Shown piece after piece: positions 10,415 to 22,000 of a DNA stretch of 64,000 nucleotides (positions within the stretch are counted from its first letter, which is position 1; each line of letters starts with the position of its first letter). The notes beneath the pieces were generated by a model. It made no database searches. It saw nothing but the letters and a program-made list of their open reading frames with translations, and was not told where the DNA came from. The DNA comes from Sipunculus nudus (lineage: Eukaryota > Annelida > Sipuncula > Golfingiida > Sipunculidae). Position numbers and translations under genes: made by a program. The DNA lies in NCBI GenBank assembly GCA_026874595.1, contig CM049308.1, forward strand, positions 79,406,124 through 79,470,123. Reading direction: 5' to 3'.

Positions 10415-12507
10415 CTGTGCAATGCACAAGTAAAGGCTTCTCAGAGTGATCAATAATTGACCCCTTTCTACAACACCATACCTTTATATCTGTGCTGACA
10501 GCAAATCTACTCACTGAGCTTTGCATGGTCTAGCGTTCTCCCTGGGACATCACAACCGCAAAAATATAACAGTCCCATAACAGCAAAGGTAAAAAGCCTC
10601 TAGCAACCAGTAGCGGCTGTCACCACCAGTGGAAGCCACAACAAGCAGTGACTGCCATCAAAGAACTGTGTTCGATGTAAGCTAGCAAGGTCCTAGTTTA
10701 TACACACATGAATCAATAGAGTAAACAGATGCTATCAACACAGTGAGTCCATACGAACAGAACTTTCCCAATCACATCCTGTTGCCATCGCAAACAGCAG
10801 TGTTTTTTTGGGACAATACTTGTTTATGAGTAATTATATATAGAAACATTAATGATGGCACCAACATATCTATCTAAAGGCAAGGATTGCTTACAAGTTA
10901 CAAGCAATACTTTATCACACAAAAGCGCCTTGCCGATCTTCCAGTCACCTATAAATAATACTTCATGTTATGTTTAGAAAGCAACAGTGCTAAATATAAC
11001 CTGCATCAGTTAAGGCATATCATTTTCATTTTTCCCCAACTATAGTTATTGATCTTCCCTGCAGCCAATGCTGCACTTCAACAGTCAATAAACAGCCATC
11101 AAGCAACTAGCTACAAAACGAGCTTAATCTATTTATAGCTCTCTTCAGCTGCTTACTATAAACAGTCCCCCTTTGCTGTTTAAAATAAACAAATCCTCTC
11201 TAGCCCCTGTAGCAGTTCTCTGCTCAAACCAAGGCAGACATTACTGAGTGAATCAGCAATGTTTATCCTCTGTTTGCTGACATGCTAATGAGCGTGAAAC
11301 AAAAAGTGATGCTAGTAAAATGAATAATTAACCTAGATAGCCCACCTGTCATCCCACCTTTATTTTACGTTTCATCAAGTGCAGCAGCAAATAGCCTCAT
11401 CATGCAACAGACTGATTTAAGAATCTGGGGCCAAAGTTCAATTTAACATGTTCCAGTAGACTGACAGGTAAGAATTCACAGTATTCTGAATAAGAACTAG
11501 CTGAATATGTTGTAATGGACTCAATTTTATAAATTTCCTGGTTATCATGACTAATAGTACTGTATAACTTTCACATTTATTTTATTTAATTACTTTTTTT
11601 CTAAATTTAAAGCAAGTTAAGGTTAAGAAAGTACTTTCAATCTGTGTGAAAACATGAAAAAGGAAATTTTATTCCTGAGTCAAGCAACTGAAAGAAGGTC
11701 GTGTAAAATGACTGGTATTCGCTCCTTCACCAAAGGCCTCCCGAGGAGACCAATTTATCTTTATTAATCATTTAAGAAAAATTCCACAGGTGAAAAAAAT
11801 ACAAGAAAGAAACTTTTTATATGACATCTCAATAAAAAGACAGCATATGCCCATTCAATTTTCTGATTTTTCCCTCTCAGTGAATTCACAAACTAGAAAT
11901 AAATAAAATCATGAAGAGGTCATAACTTTCGCATATTTACAGTATTACAAAGAAATATCTGTAAAAATTAATTAAACACATTTACACTTTTCATTATGGT
12001 CCATTTGTTCAGAAAATGGCAGATCCCTTTTACTATAATTTTCTGTTTAAATTTTAGAGTCCAACAGAAAGAATTACTAAAAAGATAACCGTAAAACCAC
12101 AAATACAACAATGTCTTTCTTAAATTAATTGAAATAAATCCTTTCCATCCAAATCTCTGAGTTTTTGCTGTTTGAACAGTCATACCAGAAAAAATTACTT
12201 TACATAAAAAAATACAAATTTTACTTCATTCAAGGGGAATCAGTTTGAAATGAAAATTTATATTCATTGAACCTTTGGCCTTAAAATCATAAAATTCATG
12301 AATATATAACTAAGGATAATCAGGTTGCATAAAGCCTACACCTACAAGTGACGGAAAAGATATTCAATACATACTGAAATAGTTATTAAGCTGTAAGCAA
12401 CAGCAGTAAAACCAGAGTGGCCACAGATATTACAAATTACAATTCAAATACAGTTGTGAGATATAATTCCATCTGTTCATTCTCCTTTAATAAACATGTG
12501 GACTTAC
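10415..12507. other. Intron or intergenic DNA with a GC-richer block
   Basis: 10440-11340 is somewhat GC-richer than its surroundings and CA/CT-rich, with a perfect CTATTTATAG (MEF2-type) site at 11129-11138. A segment ending TTCGAT-gtaagc near 10675 is open in one frame but its phases do not fit the gene model. The remainder is AT-rich. Confidence 0.35.
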
Positions 12508-12552
12508 GTCTACCCTAGTTGTCTGACCATCATTGATTTGCAGTCTCAGTGG
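12508..12552 (-). CDS. Candidate exon of minus-strand gene (small)
   Basis: Donor GTAGAC-gtaagt is strong; the acceptor cagaactag lacks a clear pyrimidine tract. In phase 0 to 0 it reads PLRLQINDGQTTRVD. A pattern of alternating hydrophobic residues around a DG turn resembles the first strands of a ubiquitin-like fold (RA or FERM F1), but this is only a shape-level impression. Phase matches the exon at 13254-13352. It overlaps the left edge of no recognised repeat; family G starts just to the right. Confidence 0.3.
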
Positions 12553-12599
12553 CTAGTTCTGTCTTTGTCCGCGTGTATGTGCATGTGAGTGGATGACCG

Positions 12600-13110
12600 G
12601 GCGGGCAGGTCTCCAGAAACAAACAACACTTCACAGGGGTGGAAATACAGCCTTTCTGCCTGTCTCAGACAAGCAAAAGTGCATGGAGTGGCATTTTTCA
12701 TTGTACCAAACAGTTGGAAAGGTTGTGTTCCACATTGGCAGCTGATCAGTTGTAACATGCATGACACAAAAACCAAATATTTTACAAGTGCATGTGTTCC
12801 ACCGACTCCTCATTTTTCCTATATTTTCCTATAAGAATGGTCTATAAATTCTTCTACTCTCCCATTTAGGCCCTCATCTCTTATATTTTCCTGTTTTGTT
12901 TCACTGCACAATCGTGAATCTGATATGTTACTATTGTTCTTTTTGCAAGCAAGTGAGCATGTAGGATGGCATGTAAAATGGCAGGATGAGGTAAACATTG
13001 AGGGAACTGTGACTGAAAGTTTGATATGATGGTAGGATGCACCTTTTGCAGAAAGTTTTTTTTTCTGCGGAAAGGCAAACCTGTATTAATGCCTTTCCAT
13101 TGGAAAAATG
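12600..13110. repeat. Repeat family G, copy 1 (uninterrupted)
   Basis: Aligns by eye with 23560-23843 plus 25190-25400. Shared blocks include 'cctgtctcagacaagcaaa', 'cagttggaaaggttgtg', 'tagctgat', 'aggccctc...tatattttcctgtttt', 'gtagg(a/g)tggcatgtaa' and 'aggcaaacctgt'. This copy is the empty-site version of the locus that carries a transposon at 23844. Open frames here are shadows. Confidence 0.8.
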
Positions 13111-13253
13111 AAAACTTCAAAATACTTATACCCCTGCTTCAATATTTCTTCCTGCACGACCTGTAAACAGGACGATTCATATGTAAGGTTCCTCCATGTT
13201 ATCAAAATGCCTGTTTCCATGACAAGTAGTGTACAGCTACAAGGTTGAGCTAC

Positions 13254-13352
13254 CTGGATGCCAGGTTGAGCAGTATCTGTGACAGGAGGGTTGTCTGACA
13301 ACCAATTCCCAGGCAGTAAATCATATTCTTCACACAGTCCATATGGAAACAT
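13254..13352 (-). CDS. Candidate exon of minus-strand gene
   Basis: Acceptor gaactttag just above 13352 and donor ATCCAG-gtagct below 13254. In phase 0 to 0 it reads MFPYGLCEEYDLLPGNW, then LSDNPPVTDTAQPGIQ: 33 uninterrupted residues of ordinary soluble-protein composition. Neighbouring exon candidates at 14137-14165 and 12508-12552 are compatible in phase. The leading Met is internal in that model. No family recognised. Confidence 0.5.
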
Positions 13353-14136
13353 CTAAAGTTCTTGCAATTTCATTAATTCTTCACATAATTTATGAATTAC
13401 TGAGAAAAGTTCTCTTAATTTCGACAATTCTTCACATAATTTATTCATGACTAAGAACCTGCGGCCATATCACCCAAGTCTTATCCAGTAAATGCAATGA
13501 TGAAATGATGCCACATGCTGGGCTGTCAAACATACCACAGCACAAAACTAAGAAATATTAAAAAAGTAAGACATAAGTTGGAAAATAAAGGGGAAAATTA
13601 GAATTAACAAAAGTAAGACTAAAACCACAAATAAAAACATCACATATTCATGAAGAATTATTCTTGATGAATCAATGTGATATAGAAATCATGATTTAGA
13701 GTGCATATATAACCCCTTAAAGCTAGTGTATAAGAACCTACACAAAGCTCATCTTCATAAAGGTTCAACCATTTATAACACTTTTTTTGTAAGAAACAGA
13801 ATAGCACAGCAATTGAAAACTTTACATTAAGCAAATTTTATGTGGCCTTCTGCTTGTAACTGCAGTTCTGAGATCACATGGTGCTCAAAACTGCCAAAAA
13901 ATACTTTACCTATAATAACACAGGAACATTTTTACAGTAATTCCTAGCATTTTGACACTGCATGTTTCAGTGCAAAAAAAAGCAAGAAAAAGTAGGATTA
14001 TTCAAGAAAATTTAGGAGAAACAAGACAGAGACCAAAAAAAGTAGGAAAAAGTAGAACCACTTGACAGCCTACACATGCTGAAATTATCTGACCTGTACC
14101 ATTCAGGATAAAAAAAGGCAAAAACTAAGTGCTTAC

Positions 14137-14165
14137 CTGAGGCTTGTGCAAGAGTTTTGTGAACA
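14137..14165 (-). CDS. Candidate 29-bp exon of minus-strand gene
   Basis: Acceptor ttaataatacag and donor CCTCAG-gtaagca flank 29 bp that reads two bases plus FTKLLHKPQ, phase 1 to 0. It joins in frame to 13254-13352 (KPQ-MFPYG) across a 784-bp intron. A micro-exon with two near-consensus splice sites; statistically weak by itself, stronger because its phase fits. Confidence 0.4.
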
Positions 14166-14304
14166 CTGTATTATTAATCATAGCTCTCTCTTCAAGCAGT
14201 TACAAATTTAAGCATCCTCCATAAACTTTTTTTTTCTAATTTTTTTTTTGTGGTGGTAATTGCCTCCAATTATTTTTTAAATGCTTGCTTTACTAAGCAC
14301 TATG

Positions 14305-14640
14305 AACATCTGCAGAATTCAATTTTGGTTTCTGACTACATGACAGGGGTTTACAAGTGATAATCTTGGTGTCAACCAGGCTGAGTGTGTACTACTCCTG
14401 CTGGTTCTGTGTGTGTGACATCCCCATTGCTGGATAATAACAACGAGGAACCCTGAAAGGTGCACTCTTTGTGAGTGAAACATGACTGTTTGGCATTGGC
14501 TCCCCTTTAAGCCTGCAGAGAGTTCACTCTGGGTGGGGGCCAACTGTGAAAATTCTCAACGCCTCCGCTAAGATTTGGACTCACAATCCAAGCTTTGAGC
14601 CCTATGCTCTACTGTTAGACCAAGGAAGTAGGTCACCCTC
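14305..14640 (-). repeat. tRNA-derived SINE (family S), copy 1
   Basis: On the minus strand it begins with a tRNA-like head: 'ttggtctaacagtagagc' (A-box-like), then 'gattgtgagtccaaatc' (B-box-like). The body continues through 'cccagagtgaactctctgc' and ends near 'gaattctgcagatg'. Two related copies lie at 33700-34025 and 35165-35475, same orientation. The head is too degraded to be a working tRNA. Confidence 0.75.
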
Positions 14641-15725
14641 CATAAACTTAAACAGTATATGACTTATATATGACAAGAAACCTATGACATATAGTTTCCA
14701 TGCTTTCATAGTCATATCCCTGCCAGGCTGTTCACAGGGGTGTCTAACTTCTCAGTGGTCTGACTGATCACATACTCAACAGGTTTCTCCACTATCTATC
14801 TACTCTCACCCATTAGTACAAACAATGTGTTTAGCAGTTTGGTTGGTGGTCACCTGAATAAGTATAATGATCCAAAATATGAATTGTAGGTACTTGAAAG
14901 TCCAACCTTCAAGTAATATATGACTGGCTCCTGTATGGTAAAAGATTATTATGTAACTACCACCTATGAGCTGGATTATATTTCCTTACTATTCAGGTAG
15001 TGTACAGACTTGTCTAACAACAGGTAATATTGTTTATTCTCACTAGCATTCTCATTAAGCTTCACAAGTACTCTATAAGCCTCTCCAATATAAATTTAAC
15101 CCAAATGAAATATAATCTATACCTCGTTATAACATGTATTTATTATATAAGGCTATCCAACCTTAAGTCAGCATCACCATTAGAAGGTTTTGAGGAAGAA
15201 TATGTTCCTTCCTCATGATCAGGGAGTATGTATTTTAAACTTACTGATCAAAGTCTAGGGTTCCCTGTGTAGTCATCTATGATGGTCAGAGATTTTTCAT
15301 ATTCTTCATAGACTGAGCACAATTTATAAATTAATCTGCAATATTTAAGTTATTCAAATCTTCAGTCGGCAAGATTTTTAAAACTCCATTTGCAAAGTTC
15401 CCAGGATGTATAAATACTGATGGGTAATGTAAAGGGTTGTCCTGTACATTACAATGATAAAAAAGTATTTCTTATTGTTAACATACATACTACTAAGTTA
15501 TCATTGCATAAACCAGTATAATACCTCAGCAGCAACAGTCAAGGATGTCCTACCTGTTGGTAGAGTGTATCACAGTATTGCATAGGCTGCAAGACCACAG
15601 AGCTGCAAATCTGTGGGTATCTTCTGTATGCTTGCGGAGAACTGATTGCATACCTATAGTGCATATGACATGGTCCATGAGTGTGTGGGCTGGAGATTGC
15701 CCTGGATAATGTGTTGCTTTAACAG

Positions 15726-15762
15726 GCAGCCCTACAAGACCTGCTGGCTCAGTGCTTGACAG
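15726..15762 (+). CDS. Candidate exon 6 of the plus-strand gene
   Basis: Acceptor gttgctttaacag at 15724-15725 and donor TTGACAG-gtatta at 15763. Reads AALQDLLAQCLT plus one base (phase 0 to 1). It follows exon 5 in phase and joins the next exon through a 131-bp intron. That intron is unusually GC-rich and open in all three plus frames, so intron retention or a different exon end is possible; the ORF AALQDLL...RVPKDTVKYP runs to 16022 if unspliced. Confidence 0.4.
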
Positions 15763-15893
15763 GTATTACAAGGCACCAGCAGGACCCTGGAGCAGCATGC
15801 ACCAGTCTGGGGGAAGTCCCACTTTGCCGCTGTTCCTTTGGATCAGGCCCATGCACTGCATCTTGCACAGGTCTCGGATCAATAGTTGAACAG

Positions 15894-15953
15894 ACTATTA
15901 CACCAAGCAGATGGCTGCCATCATTGAACGTTACAGATATCACACCACAGATG
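15894..15953 (+). CDS. Candidate exon 7 of the plus-strand gene
   Basis: Acceptor tagttgaacag at 15892-15893 and donor CAGATG-gtaaca at 15954. Phase 1 to 1, reading (D)YYTKQMAAIIERYRYHTTD. Joined to exon 6 it gives an amphipathic-looking segment LLAQCLT-D-YYTKQMAAIIERYRYH. A degenerate copy lies 137 bp downstream (16030-16090) with a stop and a broken donor. Confidence 0.5.
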
Positions 15954-16170
15954 GTAACACTAGACTTAAGGGTACCAAAAGATACTGTTAAATACCCAGT
16001 ATTTTCTGAAAAAAATACCTAATATAACACCCTCTTTGATCCAGCTCATGGCTGCCATCATTAATTATACCAATATCACACAATAGATGGTTACACAAGG
16101 CGTATGGGTATTAAGTGATAATATTTAAATGCCAAGTATTTTCCTAATATAAATATCACACCCTGTTGGA
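15905..16170 (+). repeat. Tandem duplication containing exon 7 and a dead copy
   Basis: 'atggctgccatcatt' occurs at 15911 and 16048. Similarity continues through 'caatatcacac', 'atggttacac', 'ccaagtattttc' and 'tataacaccct'. The second copy has TAG in the exon frame and ttac in place of the gtaac donor. Unit about 137 bp. Confidence 0.75.
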
Positions 16171-16946
16171 CACTGGCTTAAAGGACAGAGCCAGGATTTT
16201 GGAAGAGGAGGAGTCCAATCCAGATAAAAACCAATGAGAAAGCCTTTAAGGGGCCTATTCTGATTTCTGATGTGTATTAACTAAAGACAATTCCTTGAAT
16301 TTTTATATCAAATTATGTCCAAAAATGTTGATTCCACCACACAAAGGCGCTTTGTTATGTTTATATCCACATGTTTATAACATGGGGGGGGGGCTGACAA
16401 AATAATCCAGCCCATACATCTATCAGACAGGTGTTATAAGAACTTTTCTTAACAGGACTCACCTTGAATTTAGAGTATGCAAAGTAAGCCAGAAATCACA
16501 TAAACATGATCTTGAAAGTTATCTGGCGTTGGTTGCATGCATATGGGCTCTCCAAGTGCTCTTTAGTGTTATATACGTAAGTGGCAATTTAATCAAGGAT
16601 GCCTGGTGGGTCTAGTGCATTGTCTTGAATGTAATCTGGTGACTGCAATTATCTCATGTGTAAATGACGTAAATCAGGTCTACAATCCAATGTCACCTAG
16701 CTGTTAACAGCCTTTCAAAGCAAATTAACCAATAATATTCTATATATATTTGCATTTTGTATGAAATACAGGATGTTTTTCAGTAATATTCAAGTTTACG
16801 TCACTACCCACCTTCTACATATATGACAAATATTTTTATTTTCACTTGCGGATACACCAGCATTACTCATAGTCACTGTATGAGACAGACACAATAATAA
16901 CAAGGATGTGCATCATCCCTTTACAAATCTCTGTCATAATAAAATG
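16171..16946. other. Intronic DNA, AT-rich
   Basis: A G9-10 run at about 16384-16393; otherwise no recognisable feature. Confidence 0.4.
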
Positions 16947-17335
16947 TCAAAATAACAAGGCCTACAGGCTTATGCCAACCAACATGTGCAATGAAATATG
17001 TAGTATGTGTAATCCTTGTTGATAATACTTGAACATTATTTATATGTTACATGATTGTTTATTCCAGTACATGTGTGACATGTACAAGTACAATACCAGA
17101 TTCAGCTGTGAAATGAAAATTAACAGGTTACAAGACACCAGTCTTGTGCACAAGAAAGCAAAAATCCATGGAAATGCAAATTTTCAGGCCAATAAGTCAA
17201 CCACTCCTGAGATATGAGCATGGATCTAAAAAAAATTGTGGGTGGCAGCAGCAGTCTTGTGTACAAGAAAGCTTTCCAAGATGCATGGACAAGCAAAATT
17301 TTGAGTAAAACCACTATAAACATAAACTGCACTTG
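16947..17335 (+). repeat. Repeat family F, copy 1
   Basis: Starts 'aataacaaggcctacaggc' and contains 'gtcaaccactcctgagatat', 'gtgggtggcagcagcagtc' and 'ttgtgtacaagaaagc'. The same start and modules occur at 54758-55300. The modules resemble the core of family E ('gagatatgagc', 'ggtggcgccacc'), so F and E are probably distant relatives. Confidence 0.7.
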
Positions 17336-17561
17336 CCATGAAAATGCAACACCTTCAATTCTCGAGTAGCAGCTTTATGGTATGACATGTTTTTCTTTCG
17401 ATTCCTGGCATATTACCAACACTATTAATTGGTAGTACTGACAAAATACTGGAATTTTGCAAAACATGGAGTGTTGGTAATGCCAAAGCTATTTATACAT
17501 AATGATAAAATTTAATTTTTTTTTGTATATCATTTATAAGTTTTTTATCCATATACTTAAA

Positions 17562-17970
17562 ACAAGGGCACCTCAAAGCGGAGGATCCCCTCGCATTGAA
17601 GCATAATTATACTGGGTGTATTACACAGTGTGAAAATTATGAGGGCAGCTCTGTGACCTTGACCTTTGACTCTGTGTACCTAAAAAAATTTGGGCAAATG
17701 GTTAAGCTTAAAATGGGTCCATAAACTTTTTCAAGAAGTAGGTCCTGTGGCCTTGACCTTTGACCCTGTGACCTCAAAATCAATAGGGTTCTTCATCTGT
17801 GGGCAGGTAAGCCATATGAGCAAGATGAAAGGTTTCAGTCAAATAATTTGGCTTAAAATGGGTCCACAAGCAATTCCGGATGGACAGACAGATGGACAGA
17901 TGGAAGGACGCATAGACAAACAGAGGCGTTACTGTATCCCCTCTGGCAACTTCTTTGTGAGGGTATAATG
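17562..17970 (+). repeat. Repeat family D, copy 1 (nuclear-receptor-motif repeat)
   Basis: Starts near 'acaagggcacctcaaagcgg'. The body carries 'ccttgacctttgaccctg' and related phrases, then a 'ggacagacagatggac' run. The 3' end, 'tatcccctc' to 'gagggtataa', forms a near-perfect hairpin. Related to 61584-62608. Small open frames inside are shadows. Confidence 0.75.
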
Positions 17971-19089
17971 ATAACATATCTCTACTGAAAGCAAAATCAG
18001 AATACAGATATATATTTTATTTATGGATTAAATTTACACATAACTTACGAAAACCACTTTTATAATTTAGCAATTTATACTGCTGGTACATCTCGGTTAT
18101 ACCCATAGAGCTTCATATATTATATATTACAATTATAATACAAGTAACTTCTTCTGGCTATGTTAACCAAATTACCTCACAGTTCCTTCATTTTAAAGAT
18201 TTCCCAAAAATATTTTTGTTGATATTAACCATGCAAGGATTACTGGAAATCCAAATATCTCTTGGCCTGATGTAATAAATGTTGATGGATGTGAGCCATG
18301 ACAGATGTTACAGCTTCACACAGCAAACTTACACTTGAGGTAAATATAATTTAGCCAAAAAAAATCATTCTAGCAGAACCATTGGACAAATCTGAACAAG
18401 GACCACCTAATAATCATACTTTTAAGTAATACAGAAAATGGCACAGCCCTGATGCAGAAGAAATAAAGGGACCCATGAGTCACACCTCTCTGCTGAATTT
18501 TGGAAAATATTAGTAACTGCAAAATATTATTATTTCTTTTTGTTTTTCATTTGAAAAGCTATGAGAAAACGGCCCTGCTAAAATGAAACTCTGTAAATTA
18601 TAGAATAATGGACATGAGCAAAACCATTTAGTGATGCACCAAGAGAAAAAATGGGCCTATGGTAAGTGTTATATATAGTAACATGTCATAAACAATAATG
18701 TGTGAAGGTAATTAAGTTTTCAAATGTTAAATATATGGCCATATGAGTTAAAAATTAATCCCACAAAAGTTTGACCAATATTCCTAATTTTAATACTAAG
18801 TTAACAGTGTTATTCACACCTAGGCCCCGCCGACTTTAAGAGATATGAATGAAATGCTACAAAGTATTTATATCTTCTTAAATCTTGTCAGTTAGCACTT
18901 ACATTAGATCCTAATATTTTATCACATTTGAATATAAGGTTTAAATTCCTGAAATTTTTTTCTAAAAAAAAAATCAAAATTGTCCAAGTCTCATCAAAAA
19001 GAATTTATTTAACATTGAAATTATAAGATTCATCTTGTTTATTAGTCCTGTGTATTGAAGGGGTGTTAATTATAAGATTCATCTAATTG
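17971..19089. other. AT-rich DNA without recognised features
   Basis: No exon with credible splice sites and no repeat shared with the rest of the window was seen. Confidence 0.4.
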
Positions 19090-19314
19090 GTTTTTCCTTA
19101 ATTTCTCAAAGGAACAAAGTCACAAAGACCCAGTTTTCGGCTTGGTAGGAGATCTTGGGGACATCTTACATTATGACAAATTTTGGATTCCTAGGTCTTA
19201 CGGTTTCAAAACGTGCCACATCTACGGATGGACAGACGGACGGCTAGACAGACGGATGGACGACGGACAATGGACCATGACTATAGCTCAGATGACTTAT
19301 AGTGAGCTGAGCTA
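19090..19314 (+). repeat. Repeat family A, 3' fragment
   Basis: Begins 'ggtttttccttaatttctca' and ends 'agtgagctgagctaa'. It has a degraded ACGG run ('ggacagacggacggctagac') and the GACTATA/TATAGT hairpin. It is immediately followed by family B sequence. Confidence 0.8.
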
Positions 19315-19399
19315 ATGATTGATTATATAAACTCATTTGCCGTAAATCAAATTGCATGATATATACCATAACCTTTCCTTTTCATATCACTGTTGATGG

Positions 19400-19800
19400 T
19401 ATGATGGACAACGGACGACGGACAATGCCACACCATCTCATAAGCTCACCATGTTCGAAATGAAGCATGTAGGCAGTTTGTGAATATAAGATCTATACCA
19501 TGCTCACTGGTTTGCTTTTTGATAAGCTGTTGACAATTCAGCAGTTTACACATTTGTTCAGTTGATCTATTTTTTTATACAACCAATTTTTTTTTTTTTC
19601 AATTTTATCAAATGTGATCAGTTGCAATAAAGTTCCCAGTCCACAGGTTGAAGGACTTGATAGCAGGTGTGGTGGGGGGGGGGGGGGGTTGCTACATACC
19701 TCTGTACCTTTGTATATATTTTTTTCTGTTTCTTGAAGATGTAAAGAAATGTTCTTTAATGTGCTGGAAGCAGCACTGAAAATAACTGGTTCTGATACAC
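19400..19800 (+). repeat. Repeat family B, copy 1, with a G15 run
   Basis: 'ctttttgataagctgttgac', 'cagcagtttacacatttgtt' and 'ccacaggttgaaggacttga' recur at 51195-51340; the first half recurs at 38990-39130. A pure G run at 19674-19688 follows the 'cacaggt...gatt' block, as it does at 51340. Confidence 0.75.
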
Positions 19801-20926
19801 TGTAAGTACATGACAAAGCCTAAATTATGTTGTCCATCTTATACATTAAATTAACATGGGATAATAAGGAACATGTCTTTCGGGATTTATTTCATTTGCC
19901 AGACCTGTAATCTAAAAGTCGATTCTGTAGACAATATTCTTGGAATGGTCATGATGAGACATTAGTTTCAGAGTAAATGTTAATATGAAGTTATAGACAG
20001 TCTGGCTGTACCTGCATTGTCTATGAATAACTCAAACCAAAATTAAGATTACTAAATACAAATGTGTAGTCCGTCCTGGTGGGCATAATTGGTATCAAAA
20101 AGGTTTTAAGAGCATCATCACAGTAGGAAAGGAAAACAAGATGTACCCTGGTATCTTCAGAGAGTTAATACCAGGCCATCATGCAAACTGTTGACTCAAT
20201 TATTTTGTGGTTTATTCTTCAAAAGAATTTGTTAGGTGTTTAATTCCTTGGCTCTCACTTTGAGACTTACCAACAATAAAGCACAATTTCTCCCTTAATT
20301 ATAATTCATGTAAAACTGAGCCTTAAAAGGTATGTGATCCATGATTCATGTACATGTGGGCTGCTTGTTTTCTTATTGCTTGCAAGATTTGTTTCATTCT
20401 GCAAGTGTATTTGTTAGTTCTGTATGTTTGTCTGTTTGCCCAACCTCAACAGGCCACAATTTAAGGAAATTATCTTGAACCTAGAGTAAATGATGCCAAG
20501 ATAACCATCGAAGCTTACTGTTTTTTACCATAATAAAATATAGGCAAAGGTCATTGAAAATCACAAAAGCTTTTATACTTGTGAGCTCAACATGTTTCAT
20601 GTTTGTATTTTGTATGTTTATTTTGAAGAACTACAGAGGCAGATTATATTTATATAATATATCATCCTAGTGTCATGAGGAAGAGTAACAGTTGGTGAAA
20701 TCTGCTGAAGGAAACTAAATAAATGATGCTTCTAGTTCTAGGTAATCCATATTTGGATCAAATTGTTTGTGTGTTTGTTAAGGTATGGATTCTGAGAATG
20801 CTTTCTAGTTCTTACCATTCGCATGCTTAATATCGACCTACATGTTTCTCTCTAGATTGGGGCATTAATATTAAATTTATCTTTCAAAATATTGACACAA
20901 ATACCATGATGATATGCAGGTCTTAC
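19801..20926. other. AT-rich DNA without recognised features
   Basis: No supported exon. Occasional splice-like words only. Confidence 0.35.
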
Positions 20927-20968
20927 TGCTATGCAGTGTCCAAAAGAGTAGCATCTCTCGTGAAAATT
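20927..20968 (-). CDS. Weak candidate exon of minus-strand gene
   Basis: Acceptor cattgtttgtcag and donor ATAGCA-gtaaga are both good. Two frames are open: NFHERCYSFGHCIA (phase 0) and FSREMLLFWTLHS (phase 1 to 1). The second fits the phase-1 start of the exon at 14137. At 42 bp the open frame itself carries little weight. Confidence 0.25.
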
Positions 20969-21633
20969 CTGACAAACAATGGTTTTTCCCATGATTATCA
21001 ATTTAACAAGACAATCCTTTTTATGAAGTTTCATTCATGATCTGAAGGTTACAAATATTCTTCTAATGGCTGAAAATAGCCTGGTATGCACATGATAATG
21101 CATTAAACCATATCCCCAGGGCAAAGTCTAGAGATACAAATTAATTTTTCAAGGTACACAATTTTACAGAACCAAAGGATTATAATGATATTCATTTCAT
21201 CAAGTAGTAATTAAGGAATATCAAGCCAATACATTTAAAAGGTTTTTACAAAAATATTGCACATATGGGTATAAAAGAATTTCATCTTCATAGACTTTCC
21301 TCCATTGATTCTACAAATCTGTAAAATCAAGGACTTTCAAAACTTTTTAATGAAAGACTCCTTTCAGCAACATTTATCCATTTTTGAAATATGACTTTAA
21401 CCTTATTTGGGGGGACAAACTGAATAGCAGTTAGAGATTATGCATAAAATCATGCATGGGCTCCGGTTAAATTATAAACAGCTGAAAACTTCATCTTCTT
21501 GACAGGCTTAGGTATATTCTAGATACTTATAATTTTGTTATCTCAAACAATCAGTGATAATTCATGGCACACATGAGGTTCTATTCCCTGAAGAAGCTCT
21601 TTGTGGTTGTGTTTGATAGGATGATATATGCAG

Positions 21634-21674
21634 TCTTGAAGCAAACTCTTCCAGACTTCCATTGGCTGGTTCCT
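21634..21674 (+). CDS. Weak candidate exon 8 of the plus-strand gene
   Basis: Acceptor gatatatgcag and donor GTTCCT-gtaagc. After two bases it reads LKQTLPDFHWLVP, phase 1 to 0, matching exon 7 upstream and the exon at 22001 downstream. The same frame is open upstream to about 21564 (MRFYSLKKLFVVVFDRM...), so the exon may begin earlier or this may be another kind of element. Confidence 0.35.
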
Positions 21675-22000
21675 GTAAGCTCAAGACTTGTCTGAGCACT
21701 GTCAGGGTGTCCCAGTATCCTGCTTCAAGGTCTGGGAGGCCTCCTATTGACAGGCAGGCAGCACTGAGGGAGGCCTGGGACCAGCTTCACCGTCATTGAT
21801 TAATGAGTCCCTAGCCATGATCACTCAGCCATCCTGACTGACTCAGTATGACCATGCTAATAAAGAGCTCTGTAACATTGGCTTAAATTATTGATAGCAA
21901 GAGACCACATCCCACTTCTGACCCCAAGTGCCATCATACTGGAACAACCAGGCACTTACTGAGTCCACATTGGGAATTTCTTTCCATGTGCAAAAGGCAG

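Noticed and set aside
10600..10677. Possible plus-strand exon (…QWKPQQAVTAIKELCS before gtaagc)
   Set aside because: Weak acceptor, and phase 1 to 2 does not fit between the neighbouring exons.
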